Below the pieces are notes generated by a model. It saw nothing but the letters and a program-made list of their open reading frames with translations, was not told where the DNA came from and did no database searches. A stretch of 64,000 nucleotides of DNA from SB11 sp035906255 (lineage in GTDB: Bacteria; Bacteroidota; Bacteroidia; UBA8524). The translations under genes were made by a program, and so were the position numbers. Below are positions 57,112 through 64,000 of this stretch, one piece after another (position 1 is the stretch's first letter; each line of letters starts with the position of its first letter). The stretch is taken from the NCBI GenBank assembly GCA_035906255.1, contig JAMIFM010000010.1, positions 310,001-374,000 on the forward strand, in the 5' to 3' direction.

Positions 57112-60100
57112 TTATTCCGATTGCTTAATAAAATGTTCTACAAAAGGTACATTATCTACATACACTACCATGTTGTAAACGTCAACGGGTAACCCCGCTA
57201 TGGTAACCGTATGGGTATGGTTCCCTGCCAATAGTGTACCTAATGGTATATCATTGATTACCTTGATTCCGAACTTATTAAACACGGCTATTTTCACATT
57301 TCCGTCAGTATTCAAATCCATGTCCACTGTTATAATATCAGTAGCGGGGTTGGGCGTTAAGGTATAGGTGATTGAAGGGTCGTTAGAACCACCTCCGCCA
57401 CTTTGTGAGCCTCCGCTTTGGTCACTCCCCTGTAAAGGTGGGTAAGGAAATAACATAGAACAAGTCTTTAGGTTTTCAGCATACTCTAACTCTGTGATTT
57501 CTTCTGCGATTACTTTACGTTCATTTTCAATCGCACAATTCCAATAATTCAAACGGTCAATGTCCTCGATTTGTACAAAGGTGCTGATATCAGAATTTAT
57601 ATCCAGTGCGTCTATATATTTACCAAACATCCAATGCACAATCATCCGGTCAAGTTCTATGTTAAACTTCACTCGGTAATGCGGGGTATCATTGGTGTTT
57701 ACTAAGTCGTTTACAGCACTTAACTCATCAAACAAAGTGTTGGCAGCCAATAGTTGATTGGCAACACCCGTCGCGTCCCCAACAAACACCTGTGCGCCGA
57801 TAGCATCCCCGATGCTTGCGAGGTATTTTTGATACCCAAATACATTCATTTCTTTGGTTTCAGGACTGATAAGGCTGGCAGTAGCCATTAATAAATCAGC
57901 AAGGTTTAATAAACCCTGTTTTAGTACTCTTTCTTCACTGCCACCGCCCGATAAGGGAACTGTTTCAGTAAAACCTGTAAACACATTTCTAAAAGCTGTT
58001 TTTACATTGGTTCCCATATAGGTACCGTTGGGTACATTTTCAGTAGTGCTGATACCCCCAAAGTTACCGTCGAAAGAAGCTAAAGCACTACCGTTGCGGT
58101 AAGTGTTCAGCGTAGCACCGCCACCAACGGGTGGTTTCTTGGTATCAGGGTCAAAGTTTAAAGGGTCGGATAAGGCAGAAGTCCATGCACTAACAGGGCA
58201 AGTAGTGGTAGTAGCAGATACGGTACCCAAAATATAGCGGGGTGAATAATTTTCATTGATGGCAAAGTGTATAGAACCTGTATTATTAACATCAATAAAA
58301 TTGGGAGGCGCACCACCGGGCACAAAAGCAGTTGCCTGCGGCCCCCAATAATTATTTTGAATGGTTACATCTTGGATAAAGGTGTTTAAGGTATTGCTTG
58401 GACGGGTAATGACCAACGATGAATGCTGGCCGTTTGCTCCTCCTGAGTTGTAAAAACTGTTGTACCCGTTATCTATTTGGGTTGTGAGGAAAAATGGACG
58501 AAGCAATCCGTAAGGAGAGGTAACTTTTGTACCGTTTTTACCGCTTGGTATGTTTAGGTAGTTATACCCTCCGTTTAAGGGACTGCCACCTACTAATGAA
58601 ATCCCTGTAGATGGGATAGCAGCACTGATGTTAAGGGTACCGTAGTTATAAAAGTCAATGGCTTGTTCGTTTTGGTAAAAATGGTTACAGGCAAGGGTGG
58701 CTACTGCTTTATCTCCATGAAAGCCTGTAACGGTTTTTGAAAACACGTTGCCTGTTATTCCCACATCGGCGTAGTTGGCACTGGTGATTTCAAAACCAAA
58801 CCCTGTGGGGTTGTTGCCTGCCCCTTTTACGGTGTTTGATTCAAACCGAAGGGTACGGGCAAAATCAATTGCTTGTACCGCTTGCCCACAGTCTGTAAAC
58901 TCATTGGCAAATACATGGGTACGTCCATTGCGCACTTGTACCCCATAATCACAATTAATAAAATCGTTGTAATGGATTTTAATATCGTAATGCCCTTGAG
59001 GGTTCAGGATGGTAAAGGCGGTTTTAGCGTCGGAAAAGGTGTTGTCAGTGATGTATTGTGGGTGTTGGATACCGTATATGGTGATGCCTTTGTGCACGCG
59101 GGTGTTTCCGTTGTTATCGGTTACATTGGGGATGCGGGTAATGTTGTTGTTTACGATGTGAAAATCACAAGGAAGTATCATGCTTGCATTAAGTCCCAAT
59201 TCTGCGGTTATCCCGTCAATTTTGAACAGCTTCAGGTGTTTGGGCGGATGCAAACGGGTGTTGTTGGCTATTTCTATACGTTTTGTGCCTGCAACATCTT
59301 CAAATATCATTTGGCAGTTGTTCCCATTTACAGTGATGTTGGGAAGGTTGTTATTGTCGCTTGGCAGGTTAAAAAGCACATATCCATCCCCTAAAGGGTT
59401 AAGGGTAGCATTGGGCAACAACTCTAAATTTCCCAAAATCTCAATAACTGCACCGGAGCCGTTAAGCATGATTTGGTTAGCGGTGCTGATTTTTAAGGTT
59501 GCCCCTCGTTCTATTACTATTCTGCCTATATTTTCAACTATTAAAAGTCCATCCTCAAGGGTTAATGTAGAACCGCTTTTCACTATCATTAAACCACCTA
59601 CACCTGTAGCGTTGTCTCCAATTTGAAGCCTGCCGTTATTGGTAACTGTAAGGGTAGAATTGTTGCACACCGTTAATGTGGTGTTCTTGTTCTTCAAAAG
59701 CCCTGTAGCGGTGCTGATTGTCCAATCGGTATTCACATATTCACTCAATTCCACTCCAAAATTATCGTAATGATTAAACCGAGGGATTATTTCTTTTGTG
59801 GTTTCTAAAGGCAGGCTAAGGTTTAGGGTAATATCGGTACAGGGGCAGGTTACCTCAGGGTTATAGTCGGGCATGGTAACACTGGTGCTGGTAAAGGTAT
59901 GCGTTACGGTATCGTATGTTCTTATGCCTTCAACCCCGTATGCAATATGGTACAGGTTATACAACATCATATAATCAAGGCTGTGGTAGTGGCTGCGTTG
60001 GTTTTCTGATTTTGCCTTTTCGCTGGCAGACTTGGTAGAGTGTAACCAACGGTGGCCAACATCCCAGCCGCCTTGTGCCCTGTCAATAGAGTCCATTAAA

Positions 60101-61602
60101 AAGCTGCCTTTGCAATCTATCGGGTCAAGTATGGCTTTCATTTCTGCTTTGTAATCAAACAAATTACCGTTTGCAGAGGGAGGTATGGTTGTTCCTGCCG
60201 TATAACGAATACCATACGGGCGGTTTCCATACTCCCGTATCTTTTTAAAAAAGTCGTACATTAAAATAAAAATTTCTTGGTTCATGCCCCTTGCTACATC
60301 CTGAACTTTGCTGCGTTGCCAAGTATTGGTGGTGGCAGCCAAATTAAGGTGCATCTGAAAGTTTACATCGGGGTCTGGCGGGGCACTTGTAAAAACATCA
60401 AAATCATAACTACCATCAGGTTGTGCTGCATTTTCAAGCTTTTGCCACATTATTTCCAAGGTTAAATCATTCGTATATTTTAGAATGCCATAAGCAACGT
60501 TAGAAGGTACAGATGTGGGAACAGTGGAAAAAGTTCCCATAACAGTTAGCCAAAATTCATCAAAATTAAAAGAGGCCGTACCGTTGTAATCCATGGTAAG
60601 GGTGCGGGGTTGGGCAAGGTCGCAGCCGTCCACATCCCAACCGTACTCATAATCCCAATTGTACGGTGCCCCTGTAACTGCGGTAGCTAACTGACAAATG
60701 GGGTAGCCTTGTAAAAATATGTAATACGAGTTTTCGCCTGCGGCAATACTACCGTCAACAGGGCTTTTGATGGTATAATTGCTTTTAAACTTCTTAGTAT
60801 GGGCACAAGGTAAAAAGCCGGGCATTACTACATCAAAGTATGTATTTATACCTAACTCGGTATATCCTTGTAGTTGTGCCATAATGCGGTTGGTAATGCT
60901 TTGCACTTCGCTAAGAAGATTTAGAGGGGAATCCTGCGGGGTGGGTTGCACCGTTACACTGCCCACCAATTCTTTTACAAACAAAAAGCCCATCATTAAG
61001 GCAATGTGTTGGTCTTGGCTGGGTTCGTTTTCGGGGTTAAATTTATTGGGCAGGTTGTTTAGCGTGCTGTTGTGAAAAAAATCAGACAATACGGTTTGGT
61101 ATTGGATGCTGTCGTTCAGGTATTTATTATCACTGTTGTTCCAGTTATCCCAGTAATCTTGGGGAACATCATCCCTCAAATAAAAACCATTACGTTGCGC
61201 CGTATTAATATTACCAAGACTCAAATACTGCTCGGCGAAATCATCCAACCGATTCACAGCCTCAATGGCATAATACAATTCGTTGAGGGTGGTTTGGGCT
61301 TCGGCATTGTGTCCGTATTCTTTCAGCAAGTAATATTCGGTGGCCAATACCCCGATGTACCAGCCCAGCGAGGAGGTAGCATCGCCGTAATACAGCGTAG
61401 CGGCACTGTTGGGCGATGCCCAAAAACTTTCGCTTCGGGTGGGAATGGGGATGCTCATGCCTGGCTCTTTGCCAATACAGGTAAAGTATTTTTTATAACG
61501 GTCGCGCAAATCCCAGTATTTTTTATGGTTCAGCTCGTCGGTTTGGCCGGCCGCCTTCCCATAAATAAAGGCTACGGCAATCAGTAAAAACAGTTTTTTC
61601 AT
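57112..61602 (-). CDS. Large T9SS-secreted protein with parallel beta-helix
   Basis: 1496 residues. Signal peptide MKKLFLLIAVAFIYGKAAGQ. The N-terminal helical region (about 25-500) has alpha/alpha-type repeats, for example GWYIGVLATEYYLLKEYGHNAEAQTTLNELYYAIEAVNRLDD. The middle (about 650-1150) shows the right-handed beta-helix pattern with short Asn/Gly-rich rungs (LEDGLLIVENIGRIVIERGATLKI, GAVIEILGNLELLP, FINCDYGVQVRNGRTHVFANEFTDCGQAVQAID). The C-terminal part has a Gly-rich linker (GSDQSGGSQSGGGGSND) and a T9SS type A domain (YTLTPNPATDIITVDM to EHFIKQSE). Secreted, perhaps acting on polysaccharide or mediating adhesion. Substrate unknown. Confidence 0.85.
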   Translation of the reverse strand: MKKLFLLIAVAFIYGKAAGQTDELNHKKYWDLRDRYKKYFTCIGKEPGMSIPIPTRSESFWASPNSAATLYYGDATSSLGWYIGVLATEYYLLKEYGHNAEAQTTLNELYYAIEAVNRLDDFAEQYLSLGNINTAQRNGFYLRDDVPQDYWDNWNNSDNKYLNDSIQYQTVLSDFFHNSTLNNLPNKFNPENEPSQDQHIALMMGFLFVKELVGSVTVQPTPQDSPLNLLSEVQSITNRIMAQLQGYTELGINTYFDVVMPGFLPCAHTKKFKSNYTIKSPVDGSIAAGENSYYIFLQGYPICQLATAVTGAPYNWDYEYGWDVDGCDLAQPRTLTMDYNGTASFNFDEFWLTVMGTFSTVPTSVPSNVAYGILKYTNDLTLEIMWQKLENAAQPDGSYDFDVFTSAPPDPDVNFQMHLNLAATTNTWQRSKVQDVARGMNQEIFILMYDFFKKIREYGNRPYGIRYTAGTTIPPSANGNLFDYKAEMKAILDPIDCKGSFLMDSIDRAQGGWDVGHRWLHSTKSASEKAKSENQRSHYHSLDYMMLYNLYHIAYGVEGIRTYDTVTHTFTSTSVTMPDYNPEVTCPCTDITLNLSLPLETTKEIIPRFNHYDNFGVELSEYVNTDWTISTATGLLKNKNTTLTVCNNSTLTVTNNGRLQIGDNATGVGGLMIVKSGSTLTLEDGLLIVENIGRIVIERGATLKISTANQIMLNGSGAVIEILGNLELLPNATLNPLGDGYVLFNLPSDNNNLPNITVNGNNCQMIFEDVAGTKRIEIANNTRLHPPKHLKLFKIDGITAELGLNASMILPCDFHIVNNNITRIPNVTDNNGNTRVHKGITIYGIQHPQYITDNTFSDAKTAFTILNPQGHYDIKIHYNDFINCDYGVQVRNGRTHVFANEFTDCGQAVQAIDFARTLRFESNTVKGAGNNPTGFGFEITSANYADVGITGNVFSKTVTGFHGDKAVATLACNHFYQNEQAIDFYNYGTLNISAAIPSTGISLVGGSPLNGGYNYLNIPSGKNGTKVTSPYGLLRPFFLTTQIDNGYNSFYNSGGANGQHSSLVITRPSNTLNTFIQDVTIQNNYWGPQATAFVPGGAPPNFIDVNNTGSIHFAINENYSPRYILGTVSATTTTCPVSAWTSALSDPLNFDPDTKKPPVGGGATLNTYRNGSALASFDGNFGGISTTENVPNGTYMGTNVKTAFRNVFTGFTETVPLSGGGSEERVLKQGLLNLADLLMATASLISPETKEMNVFGYQKYLASIGDAIGAQVFVGDATGVANQLLAANTLFDELSAVNDLVNTNDTPHYRVKFNIELDRMIVHWMFGKYIDALDINSDISTFVQIEDIDRLNYWNCAIENERKVIAEEITELEYAENLKTCSMLFPYPPLQGSDQSGGSQSGGGGSNDPSITYTLTPNPATDIITVDMDLNTDGNVKIAVFNKFGIKVINDIPLGTLLAGNHTHTVTIAGLPVDVYNMVVYVDNVPFVEHFIKQSE

Positions 61603-61699
61603 ACAATATAGATTTAATTAGTGGGTGATTTTTGGGCAAAAGAATTTCCCTAAGCCTTTACAGGCTTTAAAAAAACATGAGAATATTTTTAATTACGGG

Positions 61700-62350
61700 T
61701 TATTTAATAATGTTATAGTCTATGAGCTTCCAAACTTCTGTGGTGCCCACTTCTTTTCGATAGTATCCTATATTTTTTGCTATATAATAGAGGGTTGGTT
61801 TTTTCCCTTCGGTTTCGTCATTCGTATGTGATATTTTTATCACATTTTTGAATGTTTTTGATAAATGCGAAGCACTATCATTTTTTTCTTTGACCTCTGA
61901 TATGTCGTTATAATAGCCTAACTTCTTACCAATTGTCGATGGATATATATAGTAAATATTTTCACCGACGTAATCCCCCGGTTTTGTTTTTATTCTCCTC
62001 ACCTGATTGTAAAACGACATGTGATTTCGATGGTAATAATTATACCCTGAATAGCTACTACTCATCTTCACAACAAACCATTCATATATATTTTCAAGCC
62101 TACCGTTATTATCTTTTACCGAGTCAAGCCCTTTATCGTCTTCATACACCCTCATGGTATCGTATGCCCCGCTAAGGCTGTCTTGGTACACCCACCATGT
62201 ACCTGTTTTAAAGAAACAGTAATCCCATCCTTCCTGCCATACTAAAAAGGTTTCGGGTTCTTTTGGTGGTGCGGGGTCATTGGGTTTGCAGCTGTAATGG
62301 CTTGTAGCCAATAGTAGCAGTACTACTGATAAAATGTATATCTTTTTCAT
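61700..62350 (-). CDS. Lipoprotein, array copy A1
   Basis: 216 residues with a lipoprotein signal (MKKIYILSVVLLLLATSHYSC, lipobox HYSC, then KPNDPAPPKEPE). Conserved blocks shared with the next three genes: FFKTGTWWVYQDSLSGAYDTM and TEVWKLIDYNIIK at the end. It is almost identical to the copy at 63023-63673 (same signal, QEGWDYCFFKTGTWWVYQDS). The sequence is Trp/Tyr-rich and predicted beta-structured, of unknown function. Spaced 7 bp from the B1 copy, so in one operon. Follows the large T9SS protein gene by 97 bp on the 3' side. Confidence 0.75.
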   Translation of the reverse strand: MKKIYILSVVLLLLATSHYSCKPNDPAPPKEPETFLVWQEGWDYCFFKTGTWWVYQDSLSGAYDTMRVYEDDKGLDSVKDNNGRLENIYEWFVVKMSSSYSGYNYYHRNHMSFYNQVRRIKTKPGDYVGENIYYIYPSTIGKKLGYYNDISEVKEKNDSASHLSKTFKNVIKISHTNDETEGKKPTLYYIAKNIGYYRKEVGTTEVWKLIDYNIIK

Positions 62351-62357
62351 GCGTGTT

Positions 62358-63014
62358 TTAATTTTGGGTTACCTGATAGTCAACTAATTTCCAAACGGTG
62401 GAGTTGTCAATTACTTTTTGTATTACGCCTACATTTTTAGCAAAATAAAAATTGGTTTTTTTCTTTTCTTCAGTAATGTTTTCACTATCCTCAAACTTGT
62501 AAACAGATAAATATGTTTTATTACGAACATTAAACGAAGAAAATGTATCAGTAAATGTTACTATTCCCTTTTGAGAAAAGGGATGGCGTTTAGTACCAAT
62601 AGGTGGTGCATCAAAAAAAGTAATTGTTTGGCCAGCATAATGTCCGGGCTTGAATTTTGTTCGCCAAACGACAGGTCCCCAATCTCCCCCATAAAAATAT
62701 TCATAGGTATAGCCTGTTCGTGAACTTTTTGTATTTACTTTAAACCAATCGTAATAAAATTCTATTTTCCCATCTTTTCTAAATGTATCAATACCTTGTT
62801 TAACTTCGGTAACTGTAACGGTATCGTACAAATTGTTGGCAGAGTCGTGATATACCCACCAAGAACCCTCTTTAAAAAAGGTATAGTCTTTTATTTTTTG
62901 GGGTGTGGGTACAAAATAGGGTTCGGGAGCAGGCCCATCATCGCCGGGTTTGCAGCTTTGTAGGCCGTGTAAAAGGCCTACTGATATTATTATTAATACG
63001 TGTAATTTTTTCAT
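62358..63014 (-). CDS. Lipoprotein, array copy B1
   Basis: 218 residues: signal peptide MKKLHVLIIISVGLLHGLQSC (lipobox LQSC, then KPGDDGPAPEP). The blocks FFKEGSWWVYHDSANNLYDTVTVTEVKQGIDTFR and YFAKNVGVIQKVIDNSTVWKLVDYQVTQN match the A copies at the same places but diverge between. A and B alternate, so an ancestral A-B pair was duplicated. Function unknown; likely periplasmic or surface lipoprotein. Spaced 8 bp from the A2 copy. Confidence 0.75.
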   Translation of the reverse strand: MKKLHVLIIISVGLLHGLQSCKPGDDGPAPEPYFVPTPQKIKDYTFFKEGSWWVYHDSANNLYDTVTVTEVKQGIDTFRKDGKIEFYYDWFKVNTKSSRTGYTYEYFYGGDWGPVVWRTKFKPGHYAGQTITFFDAPPIGTKRHPFSQKGIVTFTDTFSSFNVRNKTYLSVYKFEDSENITEEKKKTNFYFAKNVGVIQKVIDNSTVWKLVDYQVTQN

Positions 63015-63022
63015 TGTAATGA

Positions 63023-63673
63023 TTATGATTGTACAATGTTATAGTCTATGAGCTTCCAAACTTCTGTGGTGCCCACTTCTTTCCGGTAGTATCCTATATT
63101 CTTTGCTAAATAATAGTTCGTTGGCTTTTTTCCTTCCGTTTCGTCACTTGTGTGTGATATTTTAATAGTGTTGAAATACAATTTTGAATTTACAAATACG
63201 CTATCCATTTTATCAACCACTTCGGCAATATCTGGACTATAACCGAGCCTTTTACCGATTGTTGGTGGATATATAAAATAAATAGTTTCTCCAACATACT
63301 CACCTGTTTTTACCTTTATCCTTCTCAATTGATTAGAAAAAGACCTGTGAACCTGATAATAATAATTATATTTAGAGTAAGTACTATATACTCTAACATC
63401 AAACCATTCGTACACATTTTCAAGCCTACCGTTATTATCTTTTACAGAATCAAGCCCTTTATCATCTTCGTACACCCGCATGGTATCGTACGCACCGCTA
63501 ATACTGTCCTGATATACCCACCATGTACCGGTTTTAAAAAAACAGTAATCCCACCCTTCCTGCCATACTAAAAAAGTTTCGGGTTCTTTTGGTGGTGCGG
63601 GGTCATTGGGTTTGCAACTGTAATAACTTGTAGCCAATAGTAGTAATACGGATAAAATGTATATTTTTTTCAT
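63023..63673 (-). CDS. Lipoprotein, array copy A2
   Basis: 216 residues, signal MKKIYILSVLLLLATSYYSC (lipobox YYSC, then KPNDPAPPKEPE). It differs from the A1 copy mainly in residues 90-150 (for example EWFDVRVYSTYSKYNYYYQVHRSFSNQLRRIK versus EWFVVKMSSSYSGYNYYHRNHMSFYNQVRRIK), which suggests local divergence after duplication. Ends TEVWKLIDYNIVQS. Transcribed leftward, 7 bp after the partial B2 copy. Confidence 0.75.
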   Translation of the reverse strand: MKKIYILSVLLLLATSYYSCKPNDPAPPKEPETFLVWQEGWDYCFFKTGTWWVYQDSISGAYDTMRVYEDDKGLDSVKDNNGRLENVYEWFDVRVYSTYSKYNYYYQVHRSFSNQLRRIKVKTGEYVGETIYFIYPPTIGKRLGYSPDIAEVVDKMDSVFVNSKLYFNTIKISHTSDETEGKKPTNYYLAKNIGYYRKEVGTTEVWKLIDYNIVQS

Positions 63674-63680
63674 GCGTATT

Positions 63681-64000
63681 TTAATTTTGGGTTACATGAT
63701 AGTCAACTAACTTCCAAACGGTGGAGTTGTCAATTACTTTTTTGATTATTCCTACATTTTTGGCGAAATAAAAGTTGGTTTTTTTCTTCCCTTCAGTACT
63801 ATTCTCTGTGTCTTCAAATTGATATACGGATGAAAATTGCTTACTGTCAATTATCATCGTTGAGGCGGTATCAAGAAAGGTTACGATTCCATTTTGAGTA
63901 TAAGGAGCTCGCTTAGTTCCAATCGGAAAATCAAAGAAACAAAATGTTTGGCCATCCCAATCTCCGGGTTTTGATTTTACACGCCAAGTTAAAGGCCCCC
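63681..64000 (-). CDS. Lipoprotein, array copy B2, partial (N-terminus beyond right edge)
   Basis: The last 105 residues are visible, read from 63998 leftward to TAA at 63681. It includes GPLTWRVKSKPGDWDGQTFCF and ends TVWKLVDYHVTQN, almost the same end as the B1 copy (VDYQVTQN). The frame is open at the window edge with no stop, so the gene continues beyond 64000 and is taken to be intact. Confidence 0.75.
   Translation of the reverse strand, partial: GPLTWRVKSKPGDWDGQTFCFFDFPIGTKRAPYTQNGIVTFLDTASTMIIDSKQFSSVYQFEDTENSTEGKKKTNFYFAKNVGIIKKVIDNSTVWKLVDYHVTQN

Noticed and set aside
56000..64000. Second attachment-site copy of the tRNA-Arg 3' end
   Set aside because: No repeat of TGAGGCC-type sequence found by eye to the right edge; a computed repeat search would be needed.
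1..64000. CRISPR arrays, rRNA genes, intact IS transposases, toxin-antitoxin or restriction systems
   Set aside because: No direct repeat series, rRNA core sequence or transposase/nuclease families were recognised in the window.

Overview
The window comes from a Bacteroidota chromosome, with roughly 42% GC by impression. The sequence evidence is a set of T9SS-type C-terminal sorting domains, a FecA-like TonB-dependent receptor, SCKK/SCKP-type lipoproteins and many outer-membrane barrels. Bacteroidota-type promoters (TTTG-N18/19-TAnnTTTG) stand before tRNA genes, katG and an iron-type operon. Few genes have a recognisable Shine-Dalgarno. I cannot assign a family or genus; nothing seen excludes Chitinophagales-like or Flavobacteriales-like lineages.

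Layout. 1-3.8 kb: a partial unknown gene, then clpX and two tandem clpP genes (minus strand). 4-8.7 kb: a lipoprotein, a barrel protein, a membrane protein and a divergent GH31 glycosidase. 8.7-13.7 kb: aconitase, an arginase-fold protein that has lost its metal ligands, and a THUMP-like methyltransferase. 13.7-16.9 kb: a 36-residue lipoprotein missed by length cut-offs, coupled to a YtxJ bacilliredoxin, then a small membrane-anchored protein, an MbnP-like copper-type lipoprotein, OsmC and a barrel. 16.9-20.5 kb: lipA, a Crp/Fnr regulator, and a YHS-DoxX-Omp28-like operon with a perfect Crp/Fnr palindrome at about -42. 20.5-28.5 kb: two polytopic glycosyltransferase-like proteins, small conserved proteins, a Ycf48-like T9SS protein, and a split membrane Fe-S oxidoreductase with a lipoprotein gene inside its operon. 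28.6-37 kb: tRNA-Phe, a PixA/AidA-family protein, a thioesterase, era, tRNA-Met, divergent katG (with signal peptide) and oxyR, and a Crp-like regulator with an AhpD-like protein. 37-41 kb: small accessory genes. 41-47.2 kb: an iron-type operon DUF4856-imelysin-HTTM-TonB receptor, with a Fur-like dyad over a textbook promoter. 47.7-51.2 kb: an ICMT-like methyltransferase, a lipoprotein, an LpxL-like acyltransferase and a desaturase. 51.5-54.2 kb: a BNR-repeat T9SS protein. 54.3-57 kb: tRNA-Arg, with a large serine recombinase whose 3' end runs into the tRNA, plus two small genes. This is the only clear mobile-element signature. 57-64 kb: a 1496-residue beta-helix T9SS protein and an A-B-A-B array of paralogous lipoproteins that leaves the window.

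How the genes work together. ClpX with two ClpPs forms a protease module. KatG/OxyR, YtxJ, OsmC, AhpD-like and the YHS-DoxX operon point to redox and peroxide handling. The DUF4856-to-TonB operon is best read as regulated iron acquisition, and the MbnP gene suggests copper handling. LpxL-like and desaturase genes sit together and probably tune membrane lipids. T9SS proteins are scattered rather than clustered.

No CRISPR array, defence island, rRNA or intact insertion sequence was recognised. The least explained parts are the recombinase-linked segment at 54.3-57 kb, the duplicated lipoprotein array at the right edge, and several promoter/terminator pairs without a gene.
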